DNA of 64,000 nt from Streptomyces canus (GCF_041435015.1 NZ_CP107989.1:7750001-7814000), one strand, 5' to 3'; positions 1 to 8,126 are shown, numbered from the stretch's first letter. Program-made: numbers and translations. Notes: generated from the letters alone by a model not told the origin.

Positions 1-174
1 GAGGTCGGCACCCTGCTGATCACGCACTACACGCGCATCCTGCGCTACATCAAGCCCGACTTCGTCCACGTCTTCTCCGGCGGTCGCATCGTCGAGTCCG
101 GCGGCGCGGAGCTCGCCGACAAGCTGGAGAACGAGGGCTACGAGGCATACACGAAGGGTGGCGTATCCGCGTGA
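1..174 (+). CDS. sufC: Fe-S cluster assembly ATPase SufC, C-terminal part
   Basis: Only the last 57 residues are inside the window; the gene begins upstream. They carry the ABC-ATPase H-loop ([10 protein letters not shown]) and a typical SufC tail with [15 protein letters not shown]. SufC powers the SufBCD scaffold that builds Fe-S clusters in the cytoplasm. The stop codon overlaps the GTG start of sufS (GTGA at 171-174), which implies translational coupling within the suf operon. The adjacent sufS, sufU and sufT make the assignment firm although Walker A and the signature motif lie outside the window. Confidence 0.93.
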   Translation, partial: EVGTLLITHYTRILRYIKPDFVHVFSGGRIVESGGAELADKLENEGYEAYTKGGVSA

Positions 175-1427
175 CGCAGCTGCCGGGCCTCCTCGACACA
201 GAGGCGATCCGCAAGGACTTCCCCATCCTGGACCGCCAGGTCCACGACGGTAAGAAGCTCGTGTACCTGGACAACGCGGCGACCTCGCAGAAGCCGCGCC
301 AGGTGCTCGACGCCCTGAACGAGTACTACGAGCGCTACAACGCCAACGTCCACCGCGGTGTGCATGTGCTCGCCGAGGAGGCCACGGCGCTGTACGAGGG
401 CGCGCGCGACAAGGTCGCCGCCTTCATCAACGCGCCGAGCCGCGACGAGGTGATCTTCACCAAGAACGCCTCCGAGTCGCTCAACCTCGTGGCGAACATG
501 CTGGGCTGGGCCGACGAGCCCTACCGGGTGGACCACGAGACCGAGATCGTCATCACGGAGATGGAGCACCACTCCAACATCGTGCCGTGGCAGCTGCTCG
601 CGCAGCGCACGGGCGCGAAGCTGAAGTGGTTCGGCCTGACCGACGACGGCCGGCTCGACCTGTCCAACATCGACGAGATCATCACCGAGAAGACGAAGAT
701 CGTCTCCTTCGTGCTGGTGTCGAACATCCTGGGCACGGTCAACCCGGTCGAGGCGATAGTGCGCCGCGCGCAGGAGGTCGGCGCGCTGGTCTGCATCGAC
801 GCCTCGCAGGCCGCGCCGCACATGCCGCTGGACGTACAGGCCCTCCAGGCCGACTTCGTGGCCTTCACCGGTCACAAGATGTGCGGCCCGACGGGCATCG
901 GCGTGCTCTGGGGTCGCCAGGAGCTCCTGGAGGACCTGCCGCCGTTCCTGGGCGGTGGCGAGATGATCGAGACCGTGTCGATGCACTCGTCGACGTACGC
1001 CCCGGCGCCGCACAAGTTCGAGGCGGGCACGCCTCCGATCGCGCAGGCGGTCGGTCTGGGCGCCGCGATCGACTATCTGAACTCGATCGGCATGGACAAG
1101 ATCCTCGCCCATGAGCACGCGATCACCGAGTACGCGGTGAAGCGCCTGGCGGAGGTCCCGGACCTCAGGATCATCGGCCCGGCCACGGCCGAGGACCGGG
1201 GCGCGGCGATCTCCTTCACGCTCGGCGACATCCACCCGCACGACGTGGGCCAGGTCCTCGACGAGCAGGGCATCGCGGTCCGGGTCGGTCACCACTGCGC
1301 GCGGCCGGTCTGCCTGCGGTACGGAATTCCCGCGACCACGCGAGCGTCGTTCTATCTGTACTCCACGCCGGCCGAGATCGACGCACTGGTCGAGGGGCTG
1401 GAGCACGTACGGAACTTCTTCGGCTGA
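171..1427 (+). CDS. sufS: Cysteine desulfurase SufS
   Basis: A 418-residue PLP-dependent class V aminotransferase-fold enzyme that takes sulfur from L-cysteine as a persulfide for Fe-S assembly, releasing alanine. The PLP lysine is K236 in [10 protein letters not shown], the PLP-stacking region is MEHHSN near residue 131, and the catalytic cysteine is C376 in GHHCARP. The short loop around that cysteine is typical of group II (SufS) enzymes. The GTG start overlaps the sufC stop; sufU follows after 16 nt. SufU is the expected sulfur acceptor in Gram-positive systems lacking SufE. Confidence 0.97.
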   Translation: MTQLPGLLDTEAIRKDFPILDRQVHDGKKLVYLDNAATSQKPRQVLDALNEYYERYNANVHRGVHVLAEEATALYEGARDKVAAFINAPSRDEVIFTKNASESLNLVANMLGWADEPYRVDHETEIVITEMEHHSNIVPWQLLAQRTGAKLKWFGLTDDGRLDLSNIDEIITEKTKIVSFVLVSNILGTVNPVEAIVRRAQEVGALVCIDASQAAPHMPLDVQALQADFVAFTGHKMCGPTGIGVLWGRQELLEDLPPFLGGGEMIETVSMHSSTYAPAPHKFEAGTPPIAQAVGLGAAIDYLNSIGMDKILAHEHAITEYAVKRLAEVPDLRIIGPATAEDRGAAISFTLGDIHPHDVGQVLDEQGIAVRVGHHCARPVCLRYGIPATTRASFYLYSTPAEIDALVEGLEHVRNFFG

Positions 1428-1443
1428 AGGGCGTGCTGAAACC

Positions 1444-1914
1444 GTGAAGCTGGACTCGATGTACCAGGAAGTCATCCTGGACCACTACAAGCACCCGCAC
1501 GGGCGTGGTCTGAGGGATGGCGACGCCGAGGTGCACCATGTGAACCCCACGTGCGGCGACGAGATCACCCTCCGTGTGAAGTACGACGGCAAGAGGATCG
1601 AGGACGTCTCGTACGAGGGCCAGGGCTGCTCGATCAGCCAGGCCAGCGCGTCCGTCCTGAACGATCTGCTGGTCGGCAAGGACCTGGCGGAGGCGCAGAA
1701 GATCCAGGAGACCTTCCTGGAACTGATGCAGTCGAAGGGCAGGATCGAGCCCGACGACGCGATGGAAGAGGTGCTGGAGGACGCGGTCGCGTTCGCCGGT
1801 GTCTCCAAGTACCCGGCCCGGGTCAAGTGCGCCCTCCTCAGCTGGATGGCCTGGAAGGACGCGACGGCCCAGGCGCTGGGCGCCGACGCCGAAGCCGAAA
1901 GGAAGACGGCATGA
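1444..1914 (+). CDS. sufU: SufU, zinc-dependent sulfurtransferase / NifU-like Fe-S assembly protein
   Basis: A 156-residue SufU/IscU-fold protein. It accepts the persulfide from SufS and passes it to the SufBCD scaffold. The three conserved cysteines are visible as C37 (NPTCGD), C62 (GCSIS) and C129 (RVKCALL), with D39 completing the zinc site described for Gram-positive SufU. The 18-21 residue insertion between the second and third cysteines, which distinguishes SufU from IscU, is present. The TGA stop overlaps the ATG of the next gene (ATGA at 1911-1914), so the two are probably translationally coupled. Confidence 0.95.
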   Translation: MKLDSMYQEVILDHYKHPHGRGLRDGDAEVHHVNPTCGDEITLRVKYDGKRIEDVSYEGQGCSISQASASVLNDLLVGKDLAEAQKIQETFLELMQSKGRIEPDDAMEEVLEDAVAFAGVSKYPARVKCALLSWMAWKDATAQALGADAEAERKTA

Positions 1915-2243
1915 CCGACACCGTTGAGATGAAGCCGGCCTCGGAGGAAGAGGTCCGCGAGGCGCTGTACGACGTCGTCGACCCCGAGCTGGGCATCGAT
2001 GTCGTCAACCTCGGCCTGATCTACGGCATCCACATCGACGACGCGAACATCGCGACCCTCGACATGACCCTGACCTCGGCGGCCTGTCCGCTGACGGACG
2101 TCATCGAGGACCAGGCCAAGTCCGCCACGGACGGCCTCGTGAGCGAACTCCGCATCAACTGGGTGTGGATGCCGCCGTGGGGACCGGACAAGATCACGGA
2201 CGACGGCCGGGAGCAGCTTCGGGCGCTCGGCTTCAACGTCTGA
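1911..2243 (+). CDS. sufT: SufT-type metal-sulfur cluster assembly factor (MIP18/DUF59)
   Basis: A 110-residue MIP18/DUF59-family protein, the last gene of the suf operon. Family hallmarks are the DPELGIDVVNLGLIY block near residues 22-36 and the T-S-A-A-C-P-L-T segment with the conserved cysteine near residue 57. SufT proteins act in maturation of Fe-S proteins, probably as carriers or auxiliary factors; the exact biochemical step is not settled. The start overlaps the sufU stop. A strong hairpin terminator begins 16 nt after the stop, so the operon ends here. Confidence 0.93.
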   Translation: MTDTVEMKPASEEEVREALYDVVDPELGIDVVNLGLIYGIHIDDANIATLDMTLTSAACPLTDVIEDQAKSATDGLVSELRINWVWMPPWGPDKITDDGREQLRALGFNV

Positions 2244-2258
2244 GCGACCCCGCACGTG

Positions 2259-2295
2259 GGAAAGCGGCGGCACCTTCCGGGTGCCGCCGCTTTCC
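2259..2295. terminator. Bidirectional hairpin terminator after the suf operon
   Basis: A perfect 16-bp inverted repeat (GGAAAGCGGCGGCACC at 2259-2274 and its complement at 2280-2295) with a 5-nt TTCCG loop. It lies between the converging ends of sufT and the AbfB-domain gene, so it can stop transcription from both sides. There is no long U-run, which is usual for Streptomyces terminators. Confidence 0.85.
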
Positions 2296-2311
2296 TGTGT
2301 TCATCCGCGGC

Positions 2312-3130
2312 TCAGGACAGTCCGCCCACCAGCTGGAACGAGGAGTCCGCCAGGTACTGGGAGCTGTACTCGAAGCGTTCGAGGCGGACCACGAAGTTCT
2401 GGTGGCGGAGGAAGTAGCCGGGGAAGTTGACCGACTCCAGCATTTTCGCGCCGGAGTAGGAGGAGTCCCGGGGGCAGAACGTGGCGTCCTGCTTGAAGAG
2501 GGAGGAGCCGTCGTTGCGGTCGGCCCGCAGGACGAAGTTGCGGTGGCGCAGGTACGTGCCGTCGTGGGTGGTGAAGGAGTAACAGGAGCTGTTCGCCAGC
2601 CCCTTGACCTGGGTGAAGGTGGCGTCCTCGCGGAACTCCGAGCCGCCGACCGGGTCCAGGCCCACATAGCCGTCGTCCACGTGCCAGTACCGGGCGGGGT
2701 AGTTGACCGAGCGGACCGAGCGGTAGGTCACGGACGGGTGGGGCTTCGACGAACTGCCCTTGGACGCCGTGGACTTGGGCGGCTTCGGGTTGGCCGTGAC
2801 CGTGGCGGTGGGCTCGGCTCCCTGCTGCCGGGGACCCCGGGGAGTGGGGGACACCGAGGAGAGGCCGCTGTCGCCCGGCGGGGGCGTGGTCGGTGCGGGG
2901 GGCTGCGAGGAGAAGGAGATCAGACCGGATCCCTCGTCCCGCGCGGTTTTCGCCGGTCCCCCGGACTTGTTGTCCGTGGCGGCTATCGCCGCCACACAGG
3001 CGATGATCGTGGCCACCGCCAACGCCCCGGCGAGATAGAGCCGTCGGGTGCCGGGCGTGCGGGAGGTGTCCAACGTCCAGCCGTTCTCCCAGGGGCGGTC
3101 CTGGGGCGGCCGGGACTTGTCTTCGGGCAT
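2312..3130 (-). CDS. Membrane-anchored AbfB-domain protein
   Basis: A 272-residue protein. A cytoplasmic N-terminus is followed by one membrane helix (about residues 31-50, LYLAGALAVATIIACVAAIA), then a Ser/Thr/Pro-rich linker (about 65-130) and a C-terminal AbfB domain (about 135-268). That domain has the repeated beta-trefoil pattern S-V-N-(Y/F)-P-x-x-(Y/F)-x-R-H-x-(N/D). AbfB domains bind arabinofuranose side chains of hemicellulose, so this looks like a surface sugar-binding protein without a catalytic domain. I chose ATG at 3130 because a GGAGG ribosome site sits about 8 nt upstream; an in-frame start at 3223 lacks one. Confidence 0.8.
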   Translation of the reverse strand: MPEDKSRPPQDRPWENGWTLDTSRTPGTRRLYLAGALAVATIIACVAAIAATDNKSGGPAKTARDEGSGLISFSSQPPAPTTPPPGDSGLSSVSPTPRGPRQQGAEPTATVTANPKPPKSTASKGSSSKPHPSVTYRSVRSVNYPARYWHVDDGYVGLDPVGGSEFREDATFTQVKGLANSSCYSFTTHDGTYLRHRNFVLRADRNDGSSLFKQDATFCPRDSSYSGAKMLESVNFPGYFLRHQNFVVRLERFEYSSQYLADSSFQLVGGLS

Positions 3131-3200
3131 GCGCTGTTCCTCCGGCGCGGCGCGAGGCGACGTGCCGCTGCTGTGGTGGCGCGGTATGTGAATGGTGAAA

Positions 3201-3231
3201 CACAAGTGGTTCCGGGGGAACACTAGTGGTT
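3201..3231. repeat. Direct repeat CACwAGTGGTT in the AbfB/SMR intergenic region
   Basis: Two 11-bp copies, CACAAGTGGTT (3201-3211) and CACTAGTGGTT (3221-3231), lie exactly 20 bp apart, about two helical turns. Between them is GTTCC-GGG-GGAAC-like sequence. The repeat sits 71 bp upstream of the AbfB-domain start and may be a regulator site for that gene. The rest of the 306-bp gap holds only the SMR promoter/operator. Confidence 0.35.
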
Positions 3232-3421
3232 ACCGGCGGTCCCGAGCAGCCCTTTGAACCGGCTGCTTTCCACATTCCTCTCTCGGAGTGTTCACAGTGT
3301 GGCAGCGTGGTCAGGTCTGAACCCCCTTGTCCTGAACGGCCCGTCTTCGTCCTGTGCTGCCCCCGATCAGTGGCTGACGATCGATCAGATACGGCTGTGC
3401 GACGCCACCCGCGTTTCGTTA

Positions 3422-3435
3422 TGTACGCTTGTACA
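3422..3435 (+). promoter_or_regulatory. TetR-type operator over the -10 of the SMR gene
   Basis: A perfect inverted repeat, TGTAC-GCTT-GTACA, ends 1 nt before the ATG of the SMR gene. It contains TACGCT (3424-3429), a good Streptomyces -10 (TAnnnT) placed 7 nt before the ATG, as in a leaderless promoter. Binding here would block transcription directly. The obvious candidate repressor is the TetR protein encoded immediately downstream. Confidence 0.6.
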
Positions 3436-3436
3436 C

Positions 3437-3757
3437 ATGGGATACCTGCTGCTCGCCGGAGCCATCGCCGCCGAGGTCGGAGCGACCACGGCCATGAAGT
3501 ACACCGAGGGCTTCAGTCGGCTGGCGCCCTCGCTGCTGACCGTGCTGGGGTACGTCCTCTCCTTCGCGCTGCTCGCCCAGACGCTCAAGACGGTGTCGGT
3601 CGGCACGGCCTACGCGATCTGGGCCGGGGTGGGCACCGCGGCCATCGTCGGCATCGGGATGCTCTTCCTCGGGGAGGGGATGACGGCCACCAAGGCCGCC
3701 GGGATCGTGCTGATCATCCTGGGGGTCGTGGTGCTGAACCTGGGCGGGGCGCACTGA
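3437..3757 (+). CDS. SMR-family small multidrug efflux protein
   Basis: A 106-residue, four-helix integral membrane protein of the small multidrug resistance family (EmrE/QacC/SugE type). The essential glutamate of helix 1 is at position 13 (AAEVGATT). Helix 3 carries the GTAYAIWAGVG signature, and the last helix ends in ILGVVVLNL. It would exchange protons for cationic drugs, or guanidinium if Gdx-like; the sequence alone does not separate these. It has no ribosome site and a -10 element 7 nt from the ATG, so it is probably translated from a leaderless mRNA. The next gene, a TetR regulator, overlaps by 1 nt. Confidence 0.9.
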   Translation: MGYLLLAGAIAAEVGATTAMKYTEGFSRLAPSLLTVLGYVLSFALLAQTLKTVSVGTAYAIWAGVGTAAIVGIGMLFLGEGMTATKAAGIVLIILGVVVLNLGGAH

Positions 3758-4305
3758 TGGCGCGGCGGCACGACCCCGAGCGCCGGCAGCGGATCATCGA
3801 CGCGGCCATCCGGGTCGTGGGGGAGAAGGGGCTCGCGGGGCTCAGTCACCGCAGCGCCGCCGCCGAGGCCGATGTGCCGCTCGGTTCGACGACGTACCAC
3901 TTCAAGAGCCTCGACGAGCTGATGGTCGCGGCGTTGCGCCAGGCCAGCGAGGGCTTCGCCAAGGCGGTCGCCGCGCACGGAGCCCTGGACGACCCCGGTG
4001 GTGACCTGGCCGCCGACCTCGCCCGCGTGCTCGGCGACTGGCTCGGCGGCGACCGCACCGGCGTCGAGCTGGAGTACGAGCTCTACCTCGCCGCCCTGCG
4101 CCGCCCCGCCCTGCGCCCCGTCGCCGCTGAATGGGCCGACGACCTCGCCGAACGCCTCACCCGCCGCACGGACCCGGTCTCGGCACGGGCGCTGGTCGCC
4201 CTGGCCGACGGGATCTGCCTACAGGTACTGCTGACGGGGGTGCCGTACGACGAGGGGTATGCGCGGGAGGTGCTGGGGCGGGTGATTCCGGCCGACTGCG
4301 GGTGA
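3757..4305 (+). CDS. TetR-family regulator of the SMR efflux gene
   Basis: A 182-residue TetR protein. Residues 1-55 form the DNA-binding domain, with the helix-turn-helix in GLAGLSHRSAAAEADVPLGSTTYHFKSLDEL; the rest is a ligand-binding helical domain. It overlaps the SMR stop codon (TGATG), so the pair is co-transcribed. It probably represses its own operon through the palindrome at 3422-3435 and is released by a pump substrate. Its last codons already belong to the tandem repeat that fills the downstream gap, so the C-terminus (IPADCG) may be altered from the ancestral one. Confidence 0.88.
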   Translation: MARRHDPERRQRIIDAAIRVVGEKGLAGLSHRSAAAEADVPLGSTTYHFKSLDELMVAALRQASEGFAKAVAAHGALDDPGGDLAADLARVLGDWLGGDRTGVELEYELYLAALRRPALRPVAAEWADDLAERLTRRTDPVSARALVALADGICLQVLLTGVPYDEGYAREVLGRVIPADCG

Positions 4306-4850
4306 TTCCCGTTGGCCTGAGTGGTCTCCGCTGATCGCGGGTGGTTCCGGTCGGCGTGCGTGATCCGCGGGGCCGGGGGTGGCGCCGGGTCGATCGCGGG
4401 TGATCCGCTCGGCCCGGGTGGTCTTCACTGATTGCGGGTGACCCTGATCGGCGTGCGTGATCCGCGGGGCCGGGGGTGGTCCCGGTCGACCGCGGGAGAT
4501 TTCCGTCGCGCCGGGTGGCCCCCGTCAATTGGCGGTGTCCCGGTCGGCACGGGTGGCCCCCGCCAGCTGCGGGTGGTCCCGGTCGGCCTGCCTGGGCGAT
4601 CCCCACGACCGTGCGTGGTCCCCGCCCGATCACTGGTGACCGCCACGACCGCGGCTGGTCTCGGCCGATCGCCATGACCGCGGATGATCCCGGCCGACCG
4701 CGGGTGACCCCCTCGACTTCGGGGTGATTTCCCTCGGCCCGGGGGAGCTCCACCGGCCGGGGGTGGTCCCCGTCGGCCCGGGGTGTCCCCGCCGACCGTC
4801 CGTGACCCCCGCCGACCCGTGTGGTCCCTACCGGCCCGGGTGATCTTCTC
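4279..4850. repeat. Degenerate tandem repeat, about 29 copies of a 19-20-bp unit
   Basis: A head-to-tail array of variants of GGGTGrTCCCsGTCGrCC, period about 19-20 bp, runs from the last codons of the TetR gene to about 100 bp before dapD. Neighbouring units alternate between a GATCGCGGGTG form and a GGCCCGGGTGG form, giving a weaker 39-bp period. A 32-bp stretch is repeated exactly at 4351-4382 and 4448-4479, 97 bp apart, evidence of recent internal duplication. The period is not a multiple of three and no frame looks coding. Function unknown. Confidence 0.8.
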
Positions 4851-4915
4851 CTGGGTGTCACGGGGTGCCGTCCGGGGGCCGGGCCGCTCGACTTCTGAGA
4901 CGTCCCGTGCAGGGT

Positions 4916-4945
4916 TCGCATCGCATGGCCTGTGCCGGTTAGGTT
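4916..4945 (+). promoter_or_regulatory. Leaderless promoter of dapD
   Basis: TTCGCA (4916-4921) and TAGGTT (4940-4945) are separated by 18 bp and the ATG of dapD starts 6 nt after the -10. The spacing puts the transcript start at or beside the A of ATG, and no Shine-Dalgarno sequence is present. This supports ATG at 4952 as the true start. Confidence 0.5.
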
Positions 4946-4951
4946 TCCCTC

Positions 4952-5941
4952 ATGACCGACACGACTGCTCCGCGCACCACCGGCGCCATCGCCGCAGGCC
5001 TCGCCACCGTCGCCGCCGACGGCACCGTACTCGACACCTGGTTCCCCGCCCCCGAACTCTCGGCCGAGCCCGGCCCCGCCGGTACCGAGCGGCTGTCGGC
5101 CGAGAAGGCCGTCGAACTGCTCGGCGAAGGCGCTGCCAAGGCGATCGGCCCGGACGCCCGCCGTGGCGTCGAGGTGATCGCGGTCCGTACGGTCATCGCC
5201 TCGCTCGACGAGAAGCCGCTCGACACGCACGACGCCTACCTGCGTCTGCACCTGCTCTCGCACCGTCTGGTCCAGCCGCACGGCCAGAGCCTGGACGGCA
5301 TCTTCGGCCTCCTCCCCAACGTCGCCTGGACCTCGCTCGGCCCGGTCGCCGTCGACGAGATCGAGAAGGTTCGGCTCAATGCCCGCGCCGCGGGCCTGTA
5401 CCTCACGGTCACCTCGGTCGACAAGTTCCCCCGTATGACGGACTACGTGGCCCCCAAGGGCGTCCGGATCGCCGACGCCGACCGGGTCCGCCTCGGCGCG
5501 CACCTCGCCGCGGGCACCACCGTCATGCACGAGGGCTTCGTCAACTTCAACGCGGGCACGCTCGGCACGTCGATGGTCGAGGGCCGCATCTCCGCCGGTG
5601 TCGTGGTCGGCGACGGCTCGGACATCGGCGGCGGCGCCTCCACCATGGGCACGCTCTCCGGCGGCGGCAACGTCCGCATCACCATCGGCGAGCGCTGCCT
5701 GATCGGCGCCGAGGCGGGCGTCGGCATCGCGCTCGGCGACGAGTGCGTCGTCGAGGCCGGTCTCTACGTCACCGCGGGCACCCGGGTCACCATGCCCGAC
5801 GGCCAGATCGTCAAGGCCCGTGAGCTGAGCGGCGCGTCGAACATCCTCTTCCGCCGCAACTCGGTCACCGGCACGGTCGAGGCCCGCCCGAACAACGCGG
5901 TCTGGGGCGGCCTCAACGACATCCTGCACAGCCACAACTGA
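4952..5941 (+). CDS. dapD: Tetrahydrodipicolinate N-succinyltransferase DapD
   Basis: A 329-residue acyltransferase of the succinylase branch of diaminopimelate/lysine synthesis. It transfers succinyl from succinyl-CoA to tetrahydrodipicolinate. The N-terminal half is the actinobacterial-type DapD domain. The C-terminal half (about 180-300) is a left-handed beta-helix of hexapeptide repeats ([26 protein letters not shown], then [13 protein letters not shown]). The [13 protein letters not shown] loop is typical. Length matches actinobacterial DapD. It is transcribed alone from a leaderless promoter; dapA lies 2 kb downstream on the other strand. Confidence 0.95.
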   Translation: MTDTTAPRTTGAIAAGLATVAADGTVLDTWFPAPELSAEPGPAGTERLSAEKAVELLGEGAAKAIGPDARRGVEVIAVRTVIASLDEKPLDTHDAYLRLHLLSHRLVQPHGQSLDGIFGLLPNVAWTSLGPVAVDEIEKVRLNARAAGLYLTVTSVDKFPRMTDYVAPKGVRIADADRVRLGAHLAAGTTVMHEGFVNFNAGTLGTSMVEGRISAGVVVGDGSDIGGGASTMGTLSGGGNVRITIGERCLIGAEAGVGIALGDECVVEAGLYVTAGTRVTMPDGQIVKARELSGASNILFRRNSVTGTVEARPNNAVWGGLNDILHSHN

Positions 5942-5997
5942 GCCGCTCCGGCACAGGCGAAGATCACTTACGGGTTACTCCGCGTGACCTCGGAGGT

Positions 5998-6183
5998 GTT
6001 TCGGCAACGGTCCTGGCGGCGGTGTGTCTCGTGCCCGTCGGCAACGCGCACGCCGACGAGACCAACACCGCCTCGCACAACGGGCCCCGGGTCGGCCTGG
6101 TCAACGTCGGCCAGGTCGACGATCCGATGGAGGACGTGCTGGAGCACCTGCTGCTGATCGGCGACGGGTACTCCTGGAACTGA
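5998..6183 (+). pseudogene. Small secreted protein, start lost or frameshifted
   Basis: This frame encodes SATVLAAVCLVPVGNAHADE, the end of a signal peptide with an AHA-type cleavage site, then a conserved-looking mature part (GPRVGLVNVGQVDDPMEDVLEHLLLIGDGY) and a stop. No ATG or GTG with a ribosome site opens the frame; the only in-frame GTG (6022) would cut the signal peptide in half. The preceding 40 nt in another frame read K-I-T-Y-G-L-L-R-V-T-S, as expected of the missing N-terminus. That suggests a single frameshift around 5990-6000 or a recently decayed gene. A strong terminator follows, so the locus was once an independent unit. Function unknown. Confidence 0.5.
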
Positions 6184-6200
6184 CCCGCGACCCCGTGTGG

Positions 6201-6244
6201 AAGTCGCCGTGGCGGATCGAATTTCCGCTACGGCGACTTTTTTT
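6201..6244 (+). terminator. Intrinsic terminator with U-run
   Basis: A perfect 10-bp stem AAGTCGCCGT (6201-6210) / ACGGCGACTT (6230-6239), with further inner pairing GGCGGA/TTCCGC, is followed by seven T residues (6238-6244). This is a classical Rho-independent terminator and unusually strong for a Streptomyces. It terminates the small secreted-protein gene. Confidence 0.9.
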
Positions 6245-6333
6245 CGTGGCGGTGGCATAGCGGCGGGCCACGGCACGCGTCACAAGGGTCGGAGGGGTGG
6301 CGCACAGGCGTCGCCGGGGAAGAGAAGGTGACG

Positions 6334-6903
6334 ATGAATGTCGAAGGGCTGGAGAGTTTCCGGGACTTCGTGGACAGCAGGTCGTCCGCCCTGCTGAAGA
6401 CCGCCGTGCTGCTGTGCGGGGGAGACCGGCACGCCGGCGAGGACCTGCTGCAGAACGCCCTGGTGAAGGCGGCCGGGCGGTGGCAGAAGATCGACGAACC
6501 GGAGGCCTACGTACGGCAGGTCCTCTACCGCCAGCAGGTCAGCCGCTGGCGGCTCAAGTGGCCCCGCCGGGAGGTCAGTGTCGCCGAGCCGCCCGAACCG
6601 CCCGGCACCGGCGAGCCCGGCCCCGACACCGCCGCCGCGGCCGAACTGCGTCTGGTGATACGCGAGGCCCTCTCCCGGCTCACCGCACGCCAGCGCACCG
6701 TGCTGGTGCTGCGCTACTTCGAGGATCTACCCGAGGCCGACGTGGCCCGCCTGCTCGGCTGCTCGGTCGGCACCGTACGGTCCACCACCCACCGTTCGCT
6801 GGCCCGGCTGCGTCAGCTCGCCCCCGAACTGGCCGCCCTGGGGCCCGCGGAGGCCGAGCAGTTCGACGCCCGTGACTATTCGCCCGTGGAGGTGCGTCCG
6901 TGA
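6334..6903 (+). CDS. SigE-type ECF RNA polymerase sigma factor
   Basis: A 189-residue sigma-70 family factor of the actinobacterial SigE family. Region 2 spans about residues 8-75 (SFRDFVDSRSSALLKTAVLLCGG, then EDLLQNALVKAAGRW) and region 4 about 112-160 (ALSRLTARQRTVLVLRYFEDLPEADVARLLGCSVGTVRSTTHRSLARLR). ATG at 6334 has AGAAGG 5 nt upstream; GTG at 6328 is an alternative. Its stop overlaps the start of the next gene (GTGA), a membrane protein that is the natural candidate for its partner. Confidence 0.87.
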   Translation: MNVEGLESFRDFVDSRSSALLKTAVLLCGGDRHAGEDLLQNALVKAAGRWQKIDEPEAYVRQVLYRQQVSRWRLKWPRREVSVAEPPEPPGTGEPGPDTAAAAELRLVIREALSRLTARQRTVLVLRYFEDLPEADVARLLGCSVGTVRSTTHRSLARLRQLAPELAALGPAEAEQFDARDYSPVEVRP

Positions 6904-8126
6904 ACGTCGACGACATCGTGCGCGACGCACTGCGCGAACAGGCCGCCGAACAGCCCCCGGCGGCTGCGGGATTCGCCGACCGGGTGTTCGCCGTCCGGCG
7001 CCGCCGCCGCAACCGCAGGATCGCGGCCGCCGCCGTGACCGCGGTCGCCGTGGTCGCCGTCGGGGTGGCGGTGCCGCTGCTGGACTCCGGCAAGCACGAC
7101 GTGCGCCCCTCGGGCGGCGGCGGGGTCGTGGTGGAGAAGAAGACCAAGGCCCACCCCGACCAGTCCCCGCCGCGCGAGGAGATCTCCGTCGGGGGCACGA
7201 CCCTGGCCGGGTACTTCGTCCCGGAGACGGTCAAGAAGACCGCGGAGACCGCCGTCTACCGGCGCACCTACCACCTGCTGAACCCGAGGACCGGCGAGTA
7301 CGCCAGGGCCGCGGACTGGTCCTGGGTCGCCGTCGCCCCCGGCGCGAAGACCGCCGTTGTCCTCGAACAGGACCTGCCCGCCTCCCGGATCGGTCTGCTC
7401 GACCTGACCACCGGCACGGTGGCGCGGTGGATCCCGGTCGACCACGGCGTCGGCGGACTCGCCTTCTCCCGCGACGGCCGCAAGCTGGTCGCCACGACCT
7501 ACACCAAGAACCCCGATCTGCTGATCAAGACGCAGGACGGCGACGACTGGGTTCAGGAGAGGACATCGAGCCGCACCGGCTTCTACGTCCTCGACGTGGC
7601 CTCCGGGAAGGGCGCCTGGAACGAGGTGAAGCTCGCCTCCGACAACGGTGAGTTCGGGAGTGGCTTCCTCAACTCCCGCCAGGACTTCGCTCTGACCGAC
7701 GACGGGCGGCACGTCTGGGCCGGGAACCCGATGGGGGACATCGGCAAGGAGTTCTGGGACCTCAAGGGCGTCAAGGTCCCCACGCCCGCGCAGGACAGGT
7801 ACCCGGAGTGGTTCGTCGACGCGGGCAAGTCGCCCAGCGGCATGCTCGTCGCCGGTGACTTCGCGGGCAAGAAGTGGAAGACCTCGTCCTGGGTCCTCGA
7901 CGCCAAGACCGGCGCCAAGACCGAGGTGCGTGGGCAGCAGTTGCTGGCCTGGGTGGGCAACAAGCAGCTCATCGCCTGGGACATCGGCGAGAACGACAAG
8001 AACGAGTTCCATCAGCGGCTCGTCCTGGTCACCATCGGCAGCGACAAGGAGGTCCCGCTCAGCGGCTTCCGCGAGGGCAACGACGGGGACGCCGGGCGCT
8101 GGGAGCCACTGTTCGCCCAGCCCTGA
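6900..8126 (+). CDS. Membrane-anchored beta-propeller-like protein paired with the sigma factor
   Basis: A 408-residue protein. A short cytoplasmic N-terminal helix (NVDDIVRDALREQAAEQ) is followed by an Arg-rich stretch, one membrane helix (about residues 42-60, AAAAVTAVAVVAVGVAVPLL) and an extracytoplasmic domain. That domain has repeated blades of W-x-x-V/F-D-x-x-x-G-K-x type suggestive of a WD40/TolB-like propeller. It is translationally coupled to the sigma gene. By position it may anchor or sense for the sigma factor, but it lacks a zinc-binding anti-sigma motif, so that role is inference. Its stop codon abuts the dapA stop on the other strand. Confidence 0.7.
   Translation: MNVDDIVRDALREQAAEQPPAAAGFADRVFAVRRRRRNRRIAAAAVTAVAVVAVGVAVPLLDSGKHDVRPSGGGGVVVEKKTKAHPDQSPPREEISVGGTTLAGYFVPETVKKTAETAVYRRTYHLLNPRTGEYARAADWSWVAVAPGAKTAVVLEQDLPASRIGLLDLTTGTVARWIPVDHGVGGLAFSRDGRKLVATTYTKNPDLLIKTQDGDDWVQERTSSRTGFYVLDVASGKGAWNEVKLASDNGEFGSGFLNSRQDFALTDDGRHVWAGNPMGDIGKEFWDLKGVKVPTPAQDRYPEWFVDAGKSPSGMLVAGDFAGKKWKTSSWVLDAKTGAKTEVRGQQLLAWVGNKQLIAWDIGENDKNEFHQRLVLVTIGSDKEVPLSGFREGNDGDAGRWEPLFAQP

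Noticed and set aside
138-1475. A 445-residue reverse-strand reading frame opposite sufS
   Set aside because: High-GC shadow frame of sufS without any domain or ribosome site.
4279-4850. CRISPR array
   Set aside because: Units of 19-20 bp are contiguous and degenerate with no constant spacers, and no cas genes are present.
4157-5935. A 592-residue reading frame on the reverse strand
   Set aside because: It is the antisense shadow of dapD joined to the tandem repeat; the protein is low-complexity and dapD on the other strand is unmistakable.
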